Positions 7,475 to 10,923 of a DNA stretch of 10,923 nt are shown one piece after another. This DNA is from Bacteroidia bacterium. Lineage in GTDB: Bacteria; Bacteroidota; Bacteroidia; AKYH767-A; OLB10. Numbering within the stretch: the stretch's first letter is position 1; every line of letters begins with the position of its first letter. The stretch covers positions 1 to 10,923 of the forward strand of contig JANWID010000319.1 in assembly GCA_025450095.1 (NCBI GenBank), in the 5' to 3' direction. The translations under genes and the position numbers were made by a program. The notes below the pieces were generated by a model. The model ran no database searches and had not been told where the DNA came from. It saw only the letters and a program-made list of their open reading frames with translations.

Positions 7475-8407
7475 ATGAAACGAATTATAATTATTATTTA
7501 TACCCTTCTACCGTTCTGTACTGCAATGGCACAGGATACCATTCCTGTACAGGACACGATCTGGAAAAAAGGCGGATTGGTAAGTCTCAATTTTACCCAG
7601 GTCAGTCTCAGTAACTGGTCTGCAGGAGGTGAAAGTTCGCTCTCCGGAATGGCGATCTTCAATTATTTTGCTAACTATAAAAAAGGTAAAAATACCTGGG
7701 ATAACAACATTGATCTTGCCTATGGCCTGACCCAAACGGGGAATGATGATCCGATCAAAAGTGAAGACAAAATTGACCTCGCAACAAAATATGGTCACCA
7801 TGCATTTAAAGATTGGTTTTATTCAGCAATGCTTGGATTTAAATCACAGTTCAGTAAAGGATATAATTATCCGAATGACTCGGTAACTGTATCCGATTTT
7901 TTAGCACCGGCGTATATAACCCTGGCGTTAGGTATGGATTATAAACCGGTTGATTATTTCAGTGTGTTGATTGCCCCAATTACCGGTAGAATAATTATTG
8001 TCGAAAACCAGGACCTGGCCGATTTCGGAGCCTTTGGTGTGGAACCTGCGGAATATGATACAGCCGGTGTTAAAATTAAAGACGGCGAAAATATACGATA
8101 TGAATTCGGTGCCCTGTTGAAGGCGGTTTTCAATAAAGACATCATGGAAAATGTAAACTTTCAGACAAAGCTTGAACTTTTTTCCAATTACCTGGAAGAC
8201 CCGCAGAATGTAGATGTGAACTGGGAAATGCTTTTTGCAATGAGAGTTAACAAATATATCACCGCCAGCCTTTCAACTCAATTGATTTATGATGATAATA
8301 CTCTAATCACAATCGATGAAAATGACGATGGTGTAATTGAAGGTGTCGGACCCCGGACCCAGTTTAAAGAAGTTCTAGGGGTGGGACTGGCCTATAAATT
8401 TCATTGA
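7475..8407 (+). CDS. DUF3078 family outer-membrane beta-barrel protein
   Basis: Protein of 310 residues. It has a signal peptide with a polyisoleucine core and a probable cut after AMA (residue 19). The mature part is full of alternating aromatic/hydrophobic strands and ends in YKF-H, with the aromatic next to the C-terminus typical of outer-membrane barrels. The segment SLNFTQVSLSNWSAGGESS near the N-terminus is the recognisable start of the DUF3078 family, restricted largely to Bacteroidota. A negatively charged segment (IDENDDGVIEG) sits near the C-terminus, probably in a loop. The family has no established function. It lies 70 bases after mscL on the same strand and converges with the small HExxH gene, with only 18 bases between stops; I see no clear terminator there. 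Confidence 0.88.
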   Translation: MKRIIIIIYTLLPFCTAMAQDTIPVQDTIWKKGGLVSLNFTQVSLSNWSAGGESSLSGMAIFNYFANYKKGKNTWDNNIDLAYGLTQTGNDDPIKSEDKIDLATKYGHHAFKDWFYSAMLGFKSQFSKGYNYPNDSVTVSDFLAPAYITLALGMDYKPVDYFSVLIAPITGRIIIVENQDLADFGAFGVEPAEYDTAGVKIKDGENIRYEFGALLKAVFNKDIMENVNFQTKLELFSNYLEDPQNVDVNWEMLFAMRVNKYITASLSTQLIYDDNTLITIDENDDGVIEGVGPRTQFKEVLGVGLAYKFH

Positions 8408-8425
8408 TACAACTGAAAAATTCAT

Positions 8426-8743
8426 TCACAGGTAATCAAGAAATCCGAATCGTTTTCGTTTCCGGAGATAATTCAGTTCCTTTTCATGATCGTAAGCTTC
8501 CTGCTCAAAAATAATATTCCGGTATGCAGCCTGGTGATCAAAAGTACTGATGAGCTGGTAAAGATAATTAACCAGGTAAACCAGGTAAAATGGTACAATT
8601 AGTAACTCCAGCTGTTGCTGAAGGTGAATGCGTTCGTGATTGATAAGAATTGGATCTTGCAGGCCCTTTTTATCCCGTAATAGCACAAAAGGGAAAAGTG
8701 CCATACCTTTTACATTCAGAAAAGGAACTGTGATTACAATCAT
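8426..8743 (-). CDS. Small conserved protein with a HExxH zinc-protease-like motif
   Basis: Protein of 105 residues. The motif HERIH at 36-40, in the context INHERIHLQQQLE, has the two zinc-binding histidines and the catalytic glutamate (E37) of gluzincin metallopeptidases. A second conserved-looking block, FEQEAYDHEKE (79-89), could provide the third ligand (E80 or E82). Between them lies a hydrophobic stretch at about 47-63 that may be a membrane helix. I recognise it as a type of protein that recurs in Bacteroidota without an assigned function; peptidase activity is inference. I chose the ATG at 8743, one base after the stop of the preceding gene (TAA-A-ATG). A longer open frame to 8788 would overlap that gene by 44 bases and adds residues that do not resemble the rest. 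Confidence 0.75.
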   Translation of the reverse strand: MIVITVPFLNVKGMALFPFVLLRDKKGLQDPILINHERIHLQQQLELLIVPFYLVYLVNYLYQLISTFDHQAAYRNIIFEQEAYDHEKELNYLRKRKRFGFLDYL

Positions 8744-8744
8744 T

Positions 8745-9023
8745 TTATGACTGGTCTTTCCGCGAACGGAAAGCACCATCAAAGGCATCTTTTAAATCCT
8801 TTGCCAATTCCTCGGTACGTTCCCGCACTTCACTTCCTATTTCTTCCACCTTCCCCCGTATGCTTTCCTCCAGGCTTTGGCCGGCAGCGATTTTATCGAG
8901 TTGCGGATGCACAACCTTAGGAAGGCGATCTTTCATATAGGTTAATACTGTTTCGATGGCTACGGATGCCTGTTCTGCTGAAATGCCCGCTTTTTCTTTG
9001 ACTAAGTTCTTCAGTTCTTCCAT
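8745..9023 (-). CDS. Small helical protein of unknown function
   Basis: Protein of 92 residues, soluble and highly charged, predicted to be all alpha-helical: an N-terminal helix pair (ELKNLVKEKAG, then a helix containing EQASVAIETVLTYMKDRLP), then LDKIAAG and a long charged helix (about 51-84) able to form a coiled coil. The ISAEQA...VLTYMKDRLP pattern recalls small DUF2267/DUF937-like helical proteins, but this is only a resemblance. The ATG at 9023 is chosen because it is preceded by an AAGGAAAG sequence about 9 bases upstream. The frame continues upstream to 9227, but that extension crosses the msrA start region and reads like non-coding sequence. It is directly followed, after one base, by the HExxH gene. 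Confidence 0.72.
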   Translation of the reverse strand: MEELKNLVKEKAGISAEQASVAIETVLTYMKDRLPKVVHPQLDKIAAGQSLEESIRGKVEEIGSEVRERTEELAKDLKDAFDGAFRSRKDQS

Positions 9024-9118
9024 TTTATTACTTTCCTTAATGCTACTTTTAATTAATATTATCCGGAATTTAAAGGTAAACAGAATTGCACTGCGAATGT
9101 TAAATAAAGTTAAAAATA

Positions 9119-9784
9119 ATGATGATGCGGGCCTATGTATTATTAATGATGATACCGGTTTCAACATTTGCCGCATGCCGGCAACAACAACCGGACGCAC
9201 AGGATTTATCAAATAAAGCGATTTCAATGGAAGAAAAAATTAATACCGGTAACAGGGATACAGCAACATTCGCAAATGGGTGTTTCTGGTGTACCGAAGC
9301 AATTTTCGAATCATTAAACGGGGTTGTTTCCGTGGAGTCAGGTTATACAGGAGGTATTGTTGAAAATCCAGACTACAAACAAGTGTGCACCGGACAGACC
9401 GGTCACGCGGAAGCTGTTCAAATAATATTTGACCCTGCTGTGATCTCATATGAAGAATTACTGGAAGCTTTCTGGGCAAGTCACGATCCAACAACTTTAA
9501 ACCGCCAGGGAAATGATTATGGAACCCAATACCGTTCCGCGATTTTTTATCATAATGAAGCGCAACGTACCAGTGCAACTTCATTGAAAAAAGAACTTAA
9601 CGAAAAAAAGGTATTTCCGGATCCCATAGTAACTGAAATTGCGCCCGCATCCCGATTCTATAAAGCTGAAAATTATCATCAGCAATATTTTGAACTGAAT
9701 GGAAATGAGCCTTACTGTACTTTTGTGATAAAGCCCAAGCTTGATAAGTTCAAAAAGGTATTTCACGATAAGCTGAAAAAATAA
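9119..9784 (+). CDS. msrA: Peptide-methionine (S)-S-oxide reductase MsrA, probable lipoprotein
   Basis: Reduces methionine-S-sulfoxide in oxidised proteins. The catalytic motif GCFWC gives C55 as the attacking cysteine; other family hallmarks are SGYTGG (74-79), GHAEAV (95-100), YGTQYRS (134-140) and FYKAENYHQQY (180-190). C200 in EPYCTFVIKPKL is the likely resolving cysteine. Before the domain is an extension of about 45 residues: a hydrophobic signal (YVLLMMIPVSTF) followed by FAAC, so C20 may be lipidated, and a Q-rich linker. This would place the enzyme in the periplasm on a membrane. The start is the first of three tandem ATGs at 9119. An internal ATG at 9227 could produce a cytoplasmic form without the signal. 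The gene is divergent from the small helical protein gene (95-base gap). Confidence 0.93.
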   Translation: MMMRAYVLLMMIPVSTFAACRQQQPDAQDLSNKAISMEEKINTGNRDTATFANGCFWCTEAIFESLNGVVSVESGYTGGIVENPDYKQVCTGQTGHAEAVQIIFDPAVISYEELLEAFWASHDPTTLNRQGNDYGTQYRSAIFYHNEAQRTSATSLKKELNEKKVFPDPIVTEIAPASRFYKAENYHQQYFELNGNEPYCTFVIKPKLDKFKKVFHDKLKK

Positions 9785-9804
9785 TTTCAGGTATTCGTTT
9801 CCAC

Positions 9805-9844
9805 AAAAAAAACAGGCTGCTCCCGAGGGAACAGCCTGCCTTTT
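9805..9844. terminator. Bidirectional rho-independent terminator between msrA and the T9SS gene
   Basis: CAGGCTG (9813-9819) pairs with CAGCCTG (9832-9838), continued after one C-A mismatch by TCCC/GGGA (9821-9824 and 9827-9830), giving a strong GC-rich stem. Eight A residues (9805-9812) precede it and four T (9841-9844) follow it. It therefore terminates msrA on the plus strand, and better still the minus-strand gene, whose transcript ends in eight U. Confidence 0.88.
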
Positions 9845-9860
9845 CAGGTTGAATCAGTTT

Positions 9861-10923
9861 TTATTCTACAGTAACTTTTATCACCGAAATATCTCCCGAC
9901 ATATCTTTCAGGTAAAGCATGTAAAGTCCTGGAAGTGCTTGTCCGAGATCCAGCATATGTTTGTTGGAACCCGATACTGCCATAATATCTTCGTTTAATA
10001 TATTCCGTCCGGTCATATCAGTAATGGTAAGGTTGTATTTTCCACCCATGATACTGTTGAATTCCACATTGAGTAATCCTGTGGTTGGGTTCGGATATAC
10101 TTTGGTTTCCATCTTTCCATTGTCAGCAATACGACAATTCTGGCTTAAGCTGAATAGAGGTGAAACTCCGCAGGCGTTAACAGCTTCCACGGTGAAGCTT
10201 GCACCCGATACATCCCAGATCACATAGAAGTTGCTGCAGTTTCCATTTGTACAGCTTTCGTAAATCGCTCCGGTAGTAGTCCAGTTGTAACTGTCGGCTC
10301 CGGTTGCTGATGCAATGTACGTTTCATCACTTCCCGCACAGATCGTTCCCGGTGTTACAGTAGGTGCACCTGGCTTGCCATTTACAGTAATGCTAGAAGT
10401 AGCGCTACCGCAATTGTAGAAGGCTTCTACTGTGATTGTATGCGATCCTGGTGTACTTGGGAAGATCAGCTGAACTGAGTTGGAACCGTTCGGACTTGCA
10501 AAGCTTACTCCTGAAGGTAATATCCAGTTATAGGAATTCGCATCATTGGTCCCGAGTGCATAGTTCACAGTAGCACCACAGATACCTGTTAATGCTCCCA
10601 GGATCGGTCCTGGAATTCCTGGAGTTCCTGAAGTCACACTAAAGCAGGAAGCCGTGCTAATTCCGCATCCTGACACCGCCTGAACACATACGTTACCGCT
10701 GAATGGTCCGGCAGGGAATTGTACAGTTCCTGTAGTAGTATTTCCTCCAGTTATTGCACCTGCAATATTGGTAGACCACGTATAGGAAGTAGCTCCCGGT
10801 ACAGGTAAAATGGAATAAGATTCGAATGCAGCCTGGCAAGGTTTGTCATTACCTGAAACAGCACCAGGTGCCGAAGTATTATTCGCCACAGTCAGGCAGG
10901 TTTGTGGCCCAGCCAGACCAAAA
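9861..10923 (-). CDS. T9SS-secreted repeat protein, C-terminal part (runs off right edge)
   Basis: The frame is open from the stop TAA (9863-9861) to the right edge, so the start and signal peptide lie outside the window. The GTG at 10889 is an internal valine, not a start: in-frame coding (LAGPQTCLTV) continues upstream of it. The visible part has three Ig/PKD-like modules of about 80-85 residues and ends in a type A T9SS sorting domain of 80 residues (10103-9864) that starts with KVYPNPTTGLLNVEF and ends ISVIKVTVE. Such domains direct export through the type IX system, after which the domain is removed and the protein is attached to the surface or released. The modules are extracellular spacers or adhesive units; any catalytic domain would be upstream. 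A strong terminator follows the stop. Confidence 0.9.
   Translation of the reverse strand, partial: FGLAGPQTCLTVANNTSAPGAVSGNDKPCQAAFESYSILPVPGATSYTWSTNIAGAITGGNTTTGTVQFPAGPFSGNVCVQAVSGCGISTASCFSVTSGTPGIPGPILGALTGICGATVNYALGTNDANSYNWILPSGVSFASPNGSNSVQLIFPSTPGSHTITVEAFYNCGSATSSITVNGKPGAPTVTPGTICAGSDETYIASATGADSYNWTTTGAIYESCTNGNCSNFYVIWDVSGASFTVEAVNACGVSPLFSLSQNCRIADNGKMETKVYPNPTTGLLNVEFNSIMGGKYNLTITDMTGRNILNEDIMAVSGSNKHMLDLGQALPGLYMLYLKDMSGDISVIKVTVE
10140..10868 (-). repeat. Three tandem Ig/PKD-like modules in the T9SS protein
   Basis: Protein-level repeats at about 10868-10626, 10625-10386 and 10376-10140. Each carries A-x-SY(T/N)W near its middle (the SY-W motifs are 84 and 81 residues apart) and ends with a strand of the form V-x-A-x-x-x-CG (AVSGCG, AFYNCG, AVNACG). 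Modules 2 and 3 also begin with a G-x-x-C-(A/G)-G-like cysteine that may bond the later one. The DNA copies are diverged, so this is an old duplication rather than a recent one. Confidence 0.75.

Noticed and set aside
8408..8425. A terminator between the convergent DUF3078 and HExxH genes.
   Set aside because: Only a weak TTTCA/TGAAA pairing is present, with no T-run on either strand.
9024..9227. An N-terminal extension of the 92-residue protein to 160 residues.
   Set aside because: The extra sequence is the reverse of the msrA start region, lacks family-like character, and the ATG at 9023 has a ribosome-binding-like sequence.
9240..9584. A 114-codon minus-strand open frame opposite msrA.
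   Set aside because: msrA on the plus strand has all catalytic motifs; the antisense frame has none.

Overview
The window looks like an ordinary chromosomal stretch from a member of the Bacteroidota. The evidence is a moxR/DUF58/bat gene cluster in the order typical of that phylum, an outer-membrane protein that reads as DUF3078, a C-terminal type IX secretion (T9SS) sorting domain on an exported repeat protein, and promoter -7 boxes of the TAnnTTTG type. DNA is moderately AT-rich. I see no tRNA, rRNA, CRISPR array, insertion sequence or phage gene.

Layout. (1) Positions 1-4113, minus strand: a five-gene cluster read from right to left: moxR AAA+ ATPase, a DUF58 protein, a small BatD-like membrane protein, batA and the first 70 codons of batB, which runs off the left edge. 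From DUF58 to batB the genes overlap or sit within 3 bases of each other. The only larger gap is 69 bases after moxR, and it holds a small hairpin. (2) Positions 4114-4318: a divergent promoter region with a plausible moxR promoter on the minus strand and a -7 box for truA on the plus strand. (3) Positions 4319-6855, plus strand: truA (tRNA pseudouridine synthase) overlapping by four bases with a full-length ABCB-type exporter, followed by a probable terminator. (4) Positions 6976-8407, plus strand: mscL and a DUF3078 outer-membrane protein. (5) Positions 8426-9023, minus strand: two small genes one base apart, a 92-residue helical protein and a 105-residue protein with a HExxH motif. (6) Positions 9119-9784, plus strand: a lipoprotein-type msrA, divergent from the small pair. 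(7) Positions 9861-10923, minus strand: the C-terminal part of a T9SS-secreted protein with three Ig/PKD-like modules. It converges on msrA across a strong bidirectional terminator.

How the genes fit together. The moxR-DUF58-bat set is a co-translated membrane-associated module. MoxR ATPases are thought to act as chaperone-like partners of the von Willebrand A (VWA) proteins encoded beside them. The remaining genes are mostly housekeeping or cell-envelope functions: tRNA modification, export, osmotic safety valve, outer-membrane barrel, repair of oxidised methionine, and a secreted surface protein. I did not find a convincing new multi-gene system. The least explained parts are the 105-residue HExxH protein with its 92-residue partner, and possible RNA structures in the moxR leader and in the moxR-DUF58 gap.
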